From Gamarada debralockiae (Eukaryota; Ascomycota; Leotiomycetes; Helotiales; Hyphodiscaceae), in contig NXFV01001507.1 in the NCBI GenBank assembly GCA_002803225.1, positions 1 through 64,000 of the forward strand: a DNA stretch of 64,000 bases. The letters are read 5' to 3'. The notes under the pieces are model-generated. The model did not search any database and was not told the DNA's origin. It worked only from the letters and a program-made list of their open reading frames with translations. Of the stretch, positions 1 through 11,031 are shown piece after piece (within the stretch, counting starts at the first letter, position 1; every line of letters starts with the position of its first letter). The position numbers and the translations under genes are program-made.

Positions 1-570
1 TTAAGCGATTTTACCTTACCTTAAAAATCAATCACAAATAACTTTTGTATTTTCTAACTAATTGTAATTTTGAATTGTATAAAAGATAGACAAAGTAAAT
101 TTTTATAATAGAATGAATTCTTGTTATTTGAAAGAGTTTTGTTGTGGATTTAAAACTAAGTGAAAAAAGCCCCTTTTGGTGTAAAATGGGCCGTGTGTGG
201 GCCCAGCTCTTTTATCATTGGAAGGACTCCAACTCGTGAGCCAGGGCAGAAGGTCACCAAGGTTACGGACTAATGGAGCTGTACCCATCCACCATCTGCT
301 GCACACATAACTGCAGTTTGTTTTGCCTTATACCGAGGGACTTCAGGAAGCTGGCATGGGGAGAGTACAGCAATACAGTTATTACATGAAAAGGTTCGGC
401 GGTGATGGCCTATAAATGAGGGAAATACAGCGCGAGCAACTACAAGTTGATATTCGAAGCAACGTGTCTCATTTCTTGTGCTCAGAACCCTTTTATCGAA
501 AAATTTGAGATATAAATAGTGAAACATATACAAGTGAAGTCCGATCATTTAAACAAGATTAGCCAATGCA
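1..570. other. gene-free AT-rich stretch
   Basis: No convincing coding sequence is visible. The first 120 bases are strongly AT-rich. Short open frames on the minus strand lack recognisable motifs. Confidence 0.5.
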
Positions 571-574
571 ATCG

Positions 575-1310
575 CTAGGACAGTCTCAAAACGCCCGACA
601 GCCCAAACGTATTGAAGTCAATACCACACCTCCCGATATCCCCGCACTCGAAGAGGAATTTGTTACCGAAGATGAGTTTGATTGTGGACGAGGTTGTGCC
701 GTTGTATTCCTTATTGATAGTTGTTATGCTTACGCCATTATCATTTCGACATTGATGACTAGAAAGAAGGGTCGCTGTGGAGCTGAACGTGATATCCGCA
801 CACTGCACTTCTTTTAGCCAAGGTCAAATGCAGTAGAAAGTCTGACTTACATTTTACAGAGCAGTACCCTCAGTTCCAACGGTGGAGATCTGAATCCTCA
901 CTTTCGTACCATCTTGCAAGTCTAATCCATCAGGGAGAGAAAACTGCGGGGGAAACAGGGTTACATTATCTGTCTCATTGAGGGGAAGTGCAGTAAGAGA
1001 TATGTTGAAGTTGGCTGCGTTTGAGCTCAAACCGAGATTGATGAAGACGTACAGTACATGAATGGGTGGTGGGAGTCAATGTTGAGAGAACCTCCATTAA
1101 GGGGCCACAATGTTCGATTGTTTGTAGATATTGACTAATTGACATCAGCACCTGATATGTTTTAGAACATGACGGCATGGAGTCAGAAAGAAAACTCACG
1201 AGGGTATGTATACTGGGAGGCGAGTGCAAGAAAGAGTTCCCTCGCCAATAAGGGTAGTTGATTTAGAAATGAGCTGACACTAGGTGGTCATCAAGGCCAT
1301 TAGTAAAAGA
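575..1310 (-). pseudogene. decayed BIM1-like (X325/LPMO-like) copper protein gene, copy A
   Basis: Reading the minus strand from about 1290 downward, pieces of a BIM1-like copper acquisition protein appear in the family order. They are an N-terminal histidine motif (S-A-H-F, stop, I-N-Y-P-Y-W-R-G), an L-N-G-G stretch near 1080, a core with FPPQFSLPDG and DGTKVRIQISTVG at 870-980, and QCADITF with SHQCRNDNGVSIT at 740-808. In the family the mature N-terminal His helps bind copper at the cell surface. Lesions: TAA at 1263-1265 directly after the His-Phe pair, a frame change near 1035, and no clean splice junction between the core and the QCADITF part (about 810-860). No intact start is visible. 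A single CAA to TAA change would explain the stop. I am fairly sure of the family from motif order and quite sure the gene is dead. Confidence 0.6.
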
Positions 1311-2140
1311 TTCGTGCTGCCATGTTGAATATTTCTCTTTTCAGGTTACTGAAACAGAAACCTAATTAGAGAAATAATTTTGTGTGGGTATCAGTAGTGG
1401 TAGACATTCCGTCAAGTAGTTCTCACGATTAACAGGAATTCGCAGTCTCCTTATAAAACTGAAACCCCACAAACACGTCTTTCCTCCCGTCACTTGGAAG
1501 GATCCAATGGGTCAGCCAGGAGCGCAGGCCATTGTGTGGAGTCTTTGCGGTCAATCGTGAGATTGAACGCAGAAAATTGGCACCGACATCACGGAACAGA
1601 CCGTATATCAGAATTTCTAGATATATTCAGAAGATGAAGAAAGGAGGCAACCGCGAATCAAGTTCAATATCGTTGGATGTGGCGTTCTCTCATAGCCTAC
1701 AAGAGGCTAAGAAATTCGCTCACCTGCCTTGGCAGCCTCGGCAGGTTGACAAAATTGGAAGACGAGACGTTGTGTTGACGACAAGAAGCAAATTTCGACG
1801 GTAATATTGTCAGTAATTGGAGAAAACTGCACTATAGCCCCTATTTTAAGTTTTGTGAAGCTTCTGTCGGTTGGGCCACCGCGGCACAGGCGAGGCTATA
1901 GAATTCATGCTGCCCCCCCCGCGGGTGGAGGCGGAGGGGTGGGGGAATTACATCCTAACGAAGCAAGCAAGCTTTGCTCAAAACTCCCAATGATGCAAGT
2001 CCAGATCGGAAAACTCGGCATCTCACATAATCAAGCCAAAGATGCGGTACAGAATGAACACTAGTTGTCCTCGACAGTGCAATAGGGACGGCAAAAGGTT
2101 TCTCTACTCTCATACGTCTTCCGCCCGCAGCAGTCTGTAT
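1311..2140. other. spacer between two decayed BIM1-like genes
   Basis: Two plus-strand open frames of 85-90 codons (1532-1804, 1807-2064) show no family motif and no hydrophobic signal. A G/C-homopolymer patch (eight C followed by GGGTGGAGGCGGAGG) lies at about 1913-1940. I see no supported gene. Confidence 0.45.
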
Positions 2141-2145
2141 TCTTC

Positions 2146-2960
2146 ATAGCTTTCACATTCCTCTTCGTTACTACTCCTCGGGGCTCTTGACAGTCCAAAC
2201 AAACAGCCATTTCATTTTGAATTATCCTCCCTGGCTTGGCTTCGACGCCAACACCGAAGACAGCGATCCTTGTGGAGGGTTCTCCGTCTCATTGTCTAAT
2301 GCATCAGACTACCATGTTTTCGGGGATGCTATGGCAATGAACCACACTTCATCCTCAGTTCATTTGGCATTTCGAGTAACATTGGATATCTCCGGGCTAG
2401 GTAATTGGACAAACCTCCTCACCGAAATGATGGAGTATGGCCTTGGTTCATTCTGTGAGCCCAGTATTGCCATACCAGCTTCATGGGTGGGAAGCCAAGG
2501 AGTCGGTCAAATCATTCAAAGTGTTGAGGATGGAACACACTACCAGGTAAGAGAAAGCTCATATCTTTTGGAATTCTTGCCATCCGTTTTGGATTAAAGA
2601 TCTTCAAACGAACGCCACTTGGAGAGAACATTATGCTGAGCGATTCGTAAGTGTGCAGTACTGAACTTCGTCGCGGGAACCGCTCTCTTCCGTCCTGTAC
2701 AAATGCTAGCGGACTATCGGCCCACTTCATCTCTGACACATTCATGCTGGGAGGTTCAAGCGCGTCATCCTCGGTGTCTGCCGGATCAACAGCATCAGCA
2801 AAAACCTCGGCCGCATCTTCTGCCTCTACCACAAATGCCTTGATGTCTTTTCACTATTGGCGAATATGGTAAAGGGTTCGGTTGCGCGGATGAGTATCAT
2901 TGCGTTGGGCATCTCTATGATCACCAGTTGGGTAGCATGGTCAAGGTATGCCTGCGTAGG
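2146..2960 (+). pseudogene. decayed BIM1-like (X325/LPMO-like) copper protein gene, copy B
   Basis: The first block from about 2190 reads N-S-H-F-I-L-N-Y-P-P-W-L-G-F-D and then D-P-C-G-G-F. This is the mature N-terminus and first cysteine motif of BIM1-like proteins. It is followed by GLGSFCEPSIAIPASWVG and ends at a clean donor at 2547. An acceptor at 2651 gives CAVLNFVAGTAL, but the cysteine motif SCTNASGLSAHF then continues in another frame, implying a one-base deletion at about 2680-2692. A Ser/Ala/Thr-rich linker and a hydrophobic tail (ARMSIIALGISMITSWVAW, near 2890) resemble a GPI-anchor region in yet another frame. No ATG lies in frame before the His. An ATA followed by a signal-peptide-like stretch lies at 2146 in a different frame. 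An upstream coding exon cannot be excluded, but the internal frameshift argues for a pseudogene. Confidence 0.6.
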
Positions 2961-3199
2961 TATCTGGGGATGGCAAAATCAAGAAAAGTCAAGGAAAATA
3001 ATGAACCATAATCTTGTAGAACAAGTATCAGGGCTCCATGCATTTTGAAGGTAATCATGTGACGGAGAACATAGCCTTGCAGGCAAAGGCAATGCGCCAA
3101 CGCAGTGATGCCTTGATCAGAGCCGGGACTCTTCATCAAGCCATTGAACGATCAACATCAACTACTCCTGTCCAGCACCAGCACTTCCCAAGCCCTGGA

Positions 3200-3714
3200 C
3201 CTTGGATTTCCAAGATTTTAGAGACGACCAGTTACAGGCCACATCCGAAGCTTCAACAACCCCAGCCTTGTAGAAGTGTCGTGTCATTTACGCCCCACAA
3301 CCTTTTACCGGGCAAGGAAAATCCGTGTTCCTCGCAGGTACCATTGATCAAGGACATGGGACATGGCAAGAATCCGTTGTCAGATCATTCTCAAATCTTC
3401 CCATCACCATACTCAATCCCCACCGGCCTGACTGGGGTTCTACTTGGACTGAAGACATTTCCTACGAGCCACTTCGAGAGCAAATCACATGGGAGCTGGA
3501 TATGCTCGAAGCGACAGACGTGATAGCGATGCATATGGCACCAGATAAGCCGGCACCCACCAGCTTGCTGGAACTCGGACTCTTTGCGCGCTCCGGGAAG
3601 ATGATCGTTGCTTGTCCAGAGGGCTTTTATAAGAGGGGTAATGTGCAGGTAGTTTGTCGGAGATTTGGCGTTGAGTTGGTGGATGGTTTGGAAGAATTGG
3701 TGAAGGAGTTCTGA
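3200..3714 (+). pseudogene. nucleoside 2-deoxyribosyltransferase-like gene with in-frame stop
   Basis: The frame from about 3274 to the TGA at 3712-3714 encodes a full fungal nucleoside 2-deoxyribosyltransferase-like domain: KSVFLAGTIDQG, then ITILNPHRPDW, EQITWELDMLEATDVIAM, LLELGLFARSGKMIVACPEG and GNVQVVCRRFGVELVD. This family transfers or cleaves the N-glycosidic bond of deoxynucleosides. In the same frame a TAG at 3271-3273 interrupts the N-terminal part (QATSEASTTPAL, stop, KCRVIYAPQPFTGQG). No ATG lies between that stop and the conserved FLAG motif. No intron could remove the TAG without also removing the FLAG motif. The gene is probably inactivated by one nonsense change, unless translation starts unusually late. 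The domain assignment is strong and the pseudogene status moderate. Confidence 0.6.
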
Positions 3715-4867
3715 GAAGGCGGGGAGATTTGGGATGACTATAGGTATCGCTTGTCCAGTTGTCCGACAATCTAAGGTCGTGCAATGAGCTTAATCGGCAT
3801 TGCAGCCCAACTATGGAATCATCACCAGATAGCCGCACATTTCAGCTCTCAATTGTGTCCGTTGTGACTTATTCAACCTTCACTACGCAAGTATTTGTGT
3901 AGTAAAACGCGTGCTTCACGCGGCAGGTGAATTCAATGCCATCCCAGCCTCAAGCTCCTACTGCCCTGTAGCCGTTTATGTGTATATTGTAGCGGTCCGC
4001 GAAGTTGAGACTCGAGCTATCTCGCAAGATCGCTTGAAGTCTTTCTCGACGCTGGGCAGGTCTGCGAAGAGGGATTCCCGATAAAGGTCCACGCAAACAT
4101 TTGTTTCATCTACTGGGAAAACGATTAGGTCGCGTCGTGGTCCGATCGAAGTTGATTAGGGATTGGGGAATGGATGTTCGTGCAGGAGACGCCTAGCTCA
4201 ACTCCCGTCGGCGATTGACATAAGACGAAGAGATTGCTCCTAGCAAGACACTCTGAGAGTCTGAAAATATCATTGACTGAGCTCTGCTTCAGTAGTTGAG
4301 TGAGCTGTCGTTCCATTCGCCTAGATAGCTCCCGGTCCAGATCAATGACGCGATACAAAGTCGTGTTGCAGATTCGATTTGGGGAAGCGGAAAGCATTTG
4401 CCCCATATTGGCTGGAAGGGCATTCATTCAGCGGTCTTTGGTGGTGACAACAAAAAGTTCCTTCGTTCCCTCTGTGCGGCATTGCTGCCCAACTTGATTG
4501 AAGGAGCTGCTTGGAGATGCAGAGAAGCGCGCGGTTCAACATCCGGCGTTGCTGACTAATTGGATTTATTGAATTTCTTCATCTCTTCTCAATATGGCCG
4601 TCTCCAGATAATTTCGCACTGTCGAAAGATGGAGATTCGAAAGTTCGAAGTCTACAACCCAGAAAGGCATGTTAGAAGCAAGGCTTCCGAGATCCGAAAA
4701 GCGGCTCAGCTGCAGCGTCCGCGGCATCCAACTGCTTCTGTCAATCTTAGCGACGGTGGTGTGGTAGGTTGAGGGGAATTGTTCATCCATCATGAATCAT
4801 TCTCTCCATCTCGTTTTATCTCACTATTCTATTCTGCCGTAACTTGACGGTCGTTTTGATTAGCATC
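3715..4867. other. gene-free stretch
   Basis: Only short open frames on both strands (for example 4125-4427 minus and 4560-4772 plus), without motifs, splice structure or codon pattern that I can support. Confidence 0.5.
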
Positions 4868-6457
4868 ATGGAGTCTTGGGAACACAAAAGTGCAAGGTAT
4901 CACCGCGAGGCGGAGAGGACGCAACGCGAGGCAGCTGAAATTCCTGCGAACTTCGAATCATCGAGAGTGTCCCCGCCACAAGTATGTTCCCTCTAGCCAC
5001 CTACTGACTACTTACGCTAATTCGGGTGCCAGGGCCTGTGGAACAATGGAAGCCCCCCGCTAGGGTACTTCCCCCAATTCCCACCACCACCAGGACCCCT
5101 TGAATACAACAGCGACCCCCGATCCTCATCGAATTCTCAAACCAGCTCCGATACCCCTCGCGCTGCGCCCGCGAACCCTCGAGATGTTGGCGTATACGGG
5201 TCAATATACGGCGATGTGGGGAACACACGAGGAGATAGAATCCCTCCGCCGCAGATCATAGCAGGACCGAATGTCTGGCAGCTCCTCAAACCACCAAAGC
5301 CTGCAATTCGGACGGTTGTCGAGAAAGACCCGTACCAACACATTGAATTTTTAGGTAGTGGAGCTTATGGATATGTGGATACCGTTAGAAAGATCATCAA
5401 CCCGGGGGCTGTCTTTGCGCGCAAGACGATCAAGATCACAACTGGGAGGAACCGCGATGTTCAACTGAAGGCTGTCGAGACGGAATTCGAGATCCTGCGA
5501 AAGCTCAGACATCACCATATTATCAAGGTGCTTGAAATCTACAGCTGCAAGAACAAGCTATCGATCGTAATGTCACTAGTTGCCGACTGTGACATGAAAG
5601 AGTATTTGGAGAAGCTTGATGCATTAAATATCGGGCCAGACAGGCATTCTATGATGAAACCTCTCTTGATGTGGCAAGGTTGCCTTATTCAAGCTATTGA
5701 CTACTTGCACGAGATGAAGATCAAGCACAAGGACATTAAGCCAGCGAACATTTTAATCAAGGATGGCCACGTTATGCTCACAGATTTCGGCATTGCAAAA
5801 GATCTCATCGATGAAGAAACCACGGCTTCTTTGATGACAAGTGTCCAAGGAAGCCCTATGTACATGGCTCCAGAGTGTGAAATCGAATCGGAGGGCCGTC
5901 GAGGCCGCGCTGTCGATATTTTCTCTCTTGGCTGCGTGTTCTTGGAAATTTCTACCTGTTTGATCGCTGGACCAGGATCGCGCGCTCAATTCGCAGAGCA
6001 CAGGAACCTCAATGGATCGCGCGCATACTCAAAATGTCCTACTCAGATCCTACAATGGTTTTGGTACCTGTGGGGTCGGTACGCTGAATACAATTTCTAC
6101 AAAACCCGGTCTCCAGATTGGCCAGATGACCATATCTTCATCAATCAATCCATCCTTCCGGGAGAATTAGCCTTCATGATGCTCGATCCAAACCCAAAGA
6201 CGCGCATCACGAGCAGGCAACTAGTTCAGAGGATTCATGCTCCTTCCAACCTTTGGGATGATATCAAAATGGAAGCCTGTATCGGCTGCAACACTGGTCC
6301 GCTATGGGACGACATCAATCTTCCACTCCATTCAACCTTTAAAGAAAACCGCGACCTCAGGTTTCCGAGACCTCCAGAACTTGCACTTACATCGCAATTT
6401 TATCTCGACTGGGAAGATGCAAAGAAGCTCTTCTTGGCTAGTCACATGTGGTGGTGA
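4868..6457 (+). CDS. Ser/Thr protein kinase
   Basis: The two-exon model is 4868-4981 and 5033-6457, with a 51-bp GTATGT...CAG intron, giving 512 residues. The first 140 residues are proline-rich and probably disordered. The kinase domain follows with a glycine loop (FLGSGAYGYV, about residue 144), a VAIK-like lysine (ARKTIKI), an alpha-C glutamate (ETEFEILRKL), a catalytic loop KHKDIKPANIL, LTDFGIAKDL, and an APE motif (SPMYMAPECE). The catalytic loop has His-Lys-Asp in place of the usual His-Arg-Asp, while the catalytic Asp, the Asn and the DFG Asp are all kept, so activity is expected. The C-terminal 110 residues carry no domain I recognise. The ATG at 4868 is the first in frame and is joined by consensus splice sites. 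The gene converges on the FAD oxidoreductase, with 80 bp between stop codons. The substrate is unknown. Confidence 0.85.
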
Positions 6458-6537
6458 TGAGGCTCGTGTACATGTGAGCGAGTGGATTGAGAGAGGCAGT
6501 TACCTGCGTCAAACTCTAGCTACGCCTAATTCCTCCT

Positions 6538-8359
6538 CTATACCGCCGGGGCAATGGGGTACCACTTGTTGAAGACGAACTTTGGATCATATTTCTTTTT
6601 CAGCTCCCTCAATTTCGGCAGATTCTCTCCGAACATATCCGTAATCTTTTCCGTCCCTGTTGAAATGTTCGCATTGAACGTGGCAGTCCCTTCTGGATAG
6701 AGGCCCTTCTTTCTGATGAAGTCTCTGGCTTTGTCTGATATGGCCTTGACCTCCCTAGACGTCAAAATTCCGGAGTCAGTATTGCCTAATAAGGTAGAAT
6801 TTAGAGTTTTGATAATGTCTTTTGAGTCGTCTACTCTCAAGATATTCTAGAGAGTTGAAAACTCGCGAGACATCCAAAGTAGGAAACAATGCTCCGAGAC
6901 TTAGACTCACTCTCTCATCACGGAATCAGAGACGGAAATGTCGTACTGTGCCTCTATCGCACCCATAATTGCAGAGCGACGAAGTGCAAACGCCATCGCT
7001 GAGACAGGTACGGAAGAAGATCTGGCGTAGGAGCGGATCTCCATGACGATTCTGGAGGGCGCAACTGCGTCGCCGTATTTGGTCATGAAGGCATCATAGT
7101 CGTCAACGAGGGTGAGAAACATATCGACATCGACGGGGAAGAACATCTGGAAATTACTTGTGGCATAGCGTTGATGTGTTGGAGGTCCATCGAAAGATGG
7201 ATTTGGGGATGTAACCTGGGCGTACGGAACCATATGTGTCATCTCTGCCACGGGCCCAAGGTCGTAGAGGGGCTTGACGAGTTCTTTTGCCACTTCTGCT
7301 GGGCCGTCGTAGAATATGAGGGCGAGTGGCTGTGCCTTGGGAATTCCAGGTGGTTTCATGAAAGCGAAGAATACGGCGAGCTTTCCGTCTTGAGCGTCAA
7401 CGATTTCCTTGATGGGGTCGGCCAATTCGAGGAACTTCTTGGTTTGGTCGGGAACGAATACCATTGGGCCACTATAGACGTCAGTAGAAATTGGCGGTTT
7501 ACGATTGAGGGACTCACGAGAAAACATCTCCTCGTTGTTTGTGGATTCGGTACGTGAATTCCGTCACGACTCCGAAATTGGAGCCACCTCCTCTGATGCC
7601 CCAGAAAAGGTCAGGATTGGTTGTTTCGGACGCCTCCAAGACCCTGCCATCTGCCAGAACGACTCTCGCGGCGAGCAAGTTGTCGCACACAAGCCCATAT
7701 TGACCAGTCAACGGTCCAGAGCCGCCTCCAAGAGTGATCCCGCCAATCCCTACGGAAATCGTCAGTGTACGCCGCGATCCAAATTCCGCTTACACTCACC
7801 GGTGTCATTAGCAGCTCCGAATACCGCATAATACCCTTCGGCCTGCAAAGGTGTCTCGAGGTCTACAGCTTTACACCCGCCGCCAGCTGTGATTTTCAAA
7901 TTCTCTTTGTCGATCGAAACGCTCCTCATCTTGCGGAGATCTGACGAACATCAGTCACAACGCCATTATCAAGATGGAGGGAGAACATCTCACCGATCAC
8001 CAGTCCCTTGGTCGAAGATGCGCCGTAAAAGCTGTGTCTACCACAAGCAATGGCCATCTCGAGATCCCATTCCTGGACATATTTGAGGCAAGCAGCGACG
8101 TCGTCCTCGGTCTCGCAGAATACGATGATTGACTACAGCACGGTCAGTCAACAATGCGCAGACAAATCCAAACACCTACTGCTTCTTGAATCCCGCCTTT
8201 GTTGAATCGATCAATTGCGGCACGGTACACCTCCTCTGAGGCTTCGCCTTTGAAGAGAATGTCGCATTTCACTGCAGCCTTGAACTGCTTTATGGCGCTT
8301 TCGTGGAGAGCTTCTCCATTACGGCGGACGATCTTGATATCTTGTGTGATGGAACCCAT
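6538..8359 (-). CDS. FAD-linked oxidoreductase (BBE/6-hydroxy-D-nicotine oxidase type)
   Basis: Six exons (8180-8359, 7994-8132, 7800-7940, 7518-7749, 6911-7471, 6538-6835) join in frame to 516 residues. The FAD-binding domain shows [17 protein letters not shown], where the His is the usual covalent FAD attachment site, then [35 protein letters not shown] and [18 protein letters not shown]. The C-terminal BBE segment ends in [19 protein letters not shown]. The cysteine position used by bicovalent members is not a Cys here, so a single His link is likely. The family oxidises alcohols, amines or sugars and passes electrons to oxygen. There is no signal peptide, so a cytosolic enzyme is likely. 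The last acceptor (TTGAG before 6835) is weak but is the only one that keeps frame. The substrate cannot be told, and no biosynthetic backbone gene lies nearby. Confidence 0.85.
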
Positions 8360-8419
8360 GATGCTTTCAATGTCGACTTTCTGTTTACTTTACTTCTAAT
8401 GGTGATTGAGGTGTACGAG

Positions 8420-9278
8420 GTACTTAAATGTTATCCCAGGAGGTGACTTGGTGCTTATAGCAAGTGCTTACGTTGGTTTGCATGGACCCTTGAATTTCCA
8501 AGCTTGGCTATTGGATAGGTCGTACGAGCAGACTCTGGGTACGATATCCTTCTGATGATTGGCATGCGGCCGCCGCTCCATAACCCAACTGTCAGTTACT
8601 TCCGGGGTCGCATCAGGAGTTGAACCTCGTCAGACTACTCCACGCTAAAAGATGAGATGAGGCTGGGCACGGCTACTTATGAAGGAATGAGACCCGCGAT
8701 TTTGGAAAGGGTAGACATCAGCTCCCGTTCCTGGGCTTGGTTTAAGCAGTTTTAATACCGGAGGATGGTAGCTGGTGAAGGGGCTAGCTGCGTTGCGGCC
8801 TTCAAAGTCCAAACTCTTGACAGATGAGCAGATTCGCTATGATACAGCATAGCATTATCGAATTCGAAATTATTTGAGGATCTGAAAATTTTGTACGGAT
8901 TTTGTACCGAGCTCAAGCGACATATTGTAGTTATAATGCATCCGTCAAACTCAACAATTGGGGGACTAAACCCGAACGAAATTCATCAAGCAACGTCTTC
9001 GCCGTTCTATCGTTCTCGTGTTGCGTTCTACTTCACAGCTTCTCCTCGGTCTTCCAAGGCGAAGCTCTCCCCTCCTTTGTCCACAATGCGTACGCGGAGC
9101 AGCCCAACGGGGGGAGTAAGCGTCCGTCTCTATTTCAATTCCTACAATTGATCTTCAAACAATAATAATTCATTCAATGTGGCTTCCTTGACTTTCTGTG
9201 TGGTGGAGTGGTCAAATGCCAACCGATCTGGTGGGCGCAAATACTTTCAACGATCTGCGAGACCTTAGGTGCTTGAAT
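8420..9278. other. gene-free stretch
   Basis: Probable promoter side of the FAD oxidoreductase. Two overlapping short plus-strand frames at 8891-9165 have no motifs and are not supported. Confidence 0.45.
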
Positions 9279-9280
9279 TA

Positions 9281-9452
9281 CAGTAGAACCTCGATATAAG
9301 AATCCTCTACATAAGAATACCTGACTAATAAGAATCGATTCTTGGGTCCCGTTTCTTGATTTTCCAAGTCATGGGACCTTGATATAAGAATACCTGACTA
9401 TATTCTTATGATTTTCGGGTCCCGATCGTATTCTTATATCGAGGTTCTACTG
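9281..9452. mobile_element. MITE-like element with 23-bp terminal inverted repeats and TA flanks
   Basis: The 172-bp element begins CAGTAGAACCTCGATATAAG and ends with the exact reverse complement. The perfect match runs 23 bases at each end (9281-9303 and 9430-9452). A TA dinucleotide flanks both sides (9279-9280 and 9453-9454), as expected for Tc1/mariner/pogo target-site duplication. Inside, a 17-base segment is repeated directly (9311-9327 and 9384-9400). There is no coding capacity, so it must be mobilised in trans. The termini look most like pogo-type elements, but I cannot name a family without a search. Confidence 0.85.
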
Positions 9453-9837
9453 TAGTGAAGCCTATGAGCAAGGAAATACATTAGCTTATTGTTTCCTCCA
9501 GTTGGAAGTGTTCTTTTCACTTTTTAAAGGGGTACGTCGGTAAAACGCTTGAATCGCCCCCTCTGTTCGTGGGGTAGTCGTGGGTTAAAGAGAGCGGGCG
9601 AATCCGGGAAGTAACCAGTCAGCACGGCCTATTTCATGGCCGAGACCCTATGAGAACTCATTCCATCATATTCTAAATGATTAATATCGGAAATAAGTTA
9701 TCCTGTCTACATTTCGAGAATGACTTCTGATCTGATAAGACCTCCAGATATGAGAAAATTCGAATGAGAAAGACGTTGACCAGCAGCTCAAAGACTAAAG
9801 GAACGAAATAGCATATCTTCAAAAGGCTATATCAATT

Positions 9838-10713
9838 ATGTTTCGAACCTTGCCGACAGCTCCGGCGGTTTCTATTGCCGCAAGGTCTTTGAGGCTGGGG
9901 CATCTATCACTAGTTTCGGTGAGAAGTCTAAAGCAGGGAGAAACTTTGCGCTGACTAGTCGTTCCAGATACTTTCACCACTGCGAAGACATGCATTGGAG
10001 AAACTCACCACAACGCCGGTGGTTTGCTCGTATCACGAGGAGATTGGGTCAAAGGACCACCTAAGTCTAAAGATAACACCTCCGTCCGTCCTTAGTGATG
10101 TTCAAGAAGAGCGATTTCCTGCCCCCGCCCTAGATGGCAAGGGCGTGGCAGAATATGCATTGTAGGTATATCCCTCATCTTAAAGCTCTATACCCACTCA
10201 GCTTCTCAGGACCTCCTTGGACCAAATCATCAATTGGGCGCGTACAGGCTCCATGTGGCCCGTTTCCTTCGGCTTAGCTTGCTGCGGGGTGGAGATGATA
10301 CACACCTCAATGCCCCGCTACGATCAAGACAGACTTGGGATTTTCTTCCGTGGCTCACCTCGTCAATCAGACATTCTCATCGTCGCTGGGACATTGACAA
10401 ATAAGATGGCTCCAGCATTGCGGTTGGTGTACGATCAGATGCCTGATCCAAGATGGGTTATCAGCATGGGAAGCTGTGCCAATGGCGGCGGATACTATCA
10501 CTACAGCTACTCGGTGGTAAGAGGGTGCGATAGAATTATGCCGGTGGACATATATGTTCCTGGCTGTGAGTGATTGAGATTGAAAAGAGAAGCAGGCAGG
10601 CTGACGTTTTCAAACTAGGTCCACCGACTACGGAGGCGCTGTTGTATGGGATTTTTCAGTTGCAAACTAAGATTCGGAGATCCAGAACGACGAGACTGTG
10701 GTATAGGAAGTGA
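9838..10713 (+). CDS. NADH:ubiquinone oxidoreductase PSST/NuoB-type subunit, mitochondrial (divergent)
   Basis: Four exons (9838-9918, 9968-10161, 10210-10565, 10619-10713) give 241 residues. The N-terminus ([20 protein letters not shown]) is Arg-rich and lacks acidic residues, fitting a mitochondrial presequence. The core is the 20-kDa complex I subunit that holds iron-sulfur cluster N2 and helps form the quinone site. It contains [75 protein letters not shown] and [10 protein letters not shown], ending in TTRLWYRK. The four N2 cysteines (the CC pair, SMGSC, PGC) are all kept. From memory, several normally constant positions differ (for example [10 protein letters not shown] rather than EMMHVS-type), and the N-terminal region is unlike the usual one. 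It may therefore be an extra, diverged copy rather than the housekeeping gene; both readings are open. Confidence 0.85.
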
Positions 10714-11031
10714 GGGGGTTTTGACTTAAAAACATGGAAAGACTTCGAGTAAACTCAGGTCCGCAACTTTGTTCCAGTCAAGTAAAGATAATGCTCATTG
10801 ATGATAAAGCTTCAGAGTTTAAAACTACCAGTCCTATCCTGGAGAATCCATTGGGATTATATTCCTCTCTCACTCCCTGCACATAAGTCAACATCTGTAA
10901 TCCTGCTGAAAATTAGCATCATTCATAAAAAGAGGAAGATAAGCATCCGGAAGCGTCCCATTCGCAATGAAGTCCTGGATTCGTTCTCGAATTCCTGAAT
11001 ACAGATTCTAATCACCGTATTCATTTGGGTA
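10714..11031. other. short intergenic stretch
   Basis: No gene or motif seen. It separates the PSST gene from a convergent FAD-oxidase pseudogene. Confidence 0.5.
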
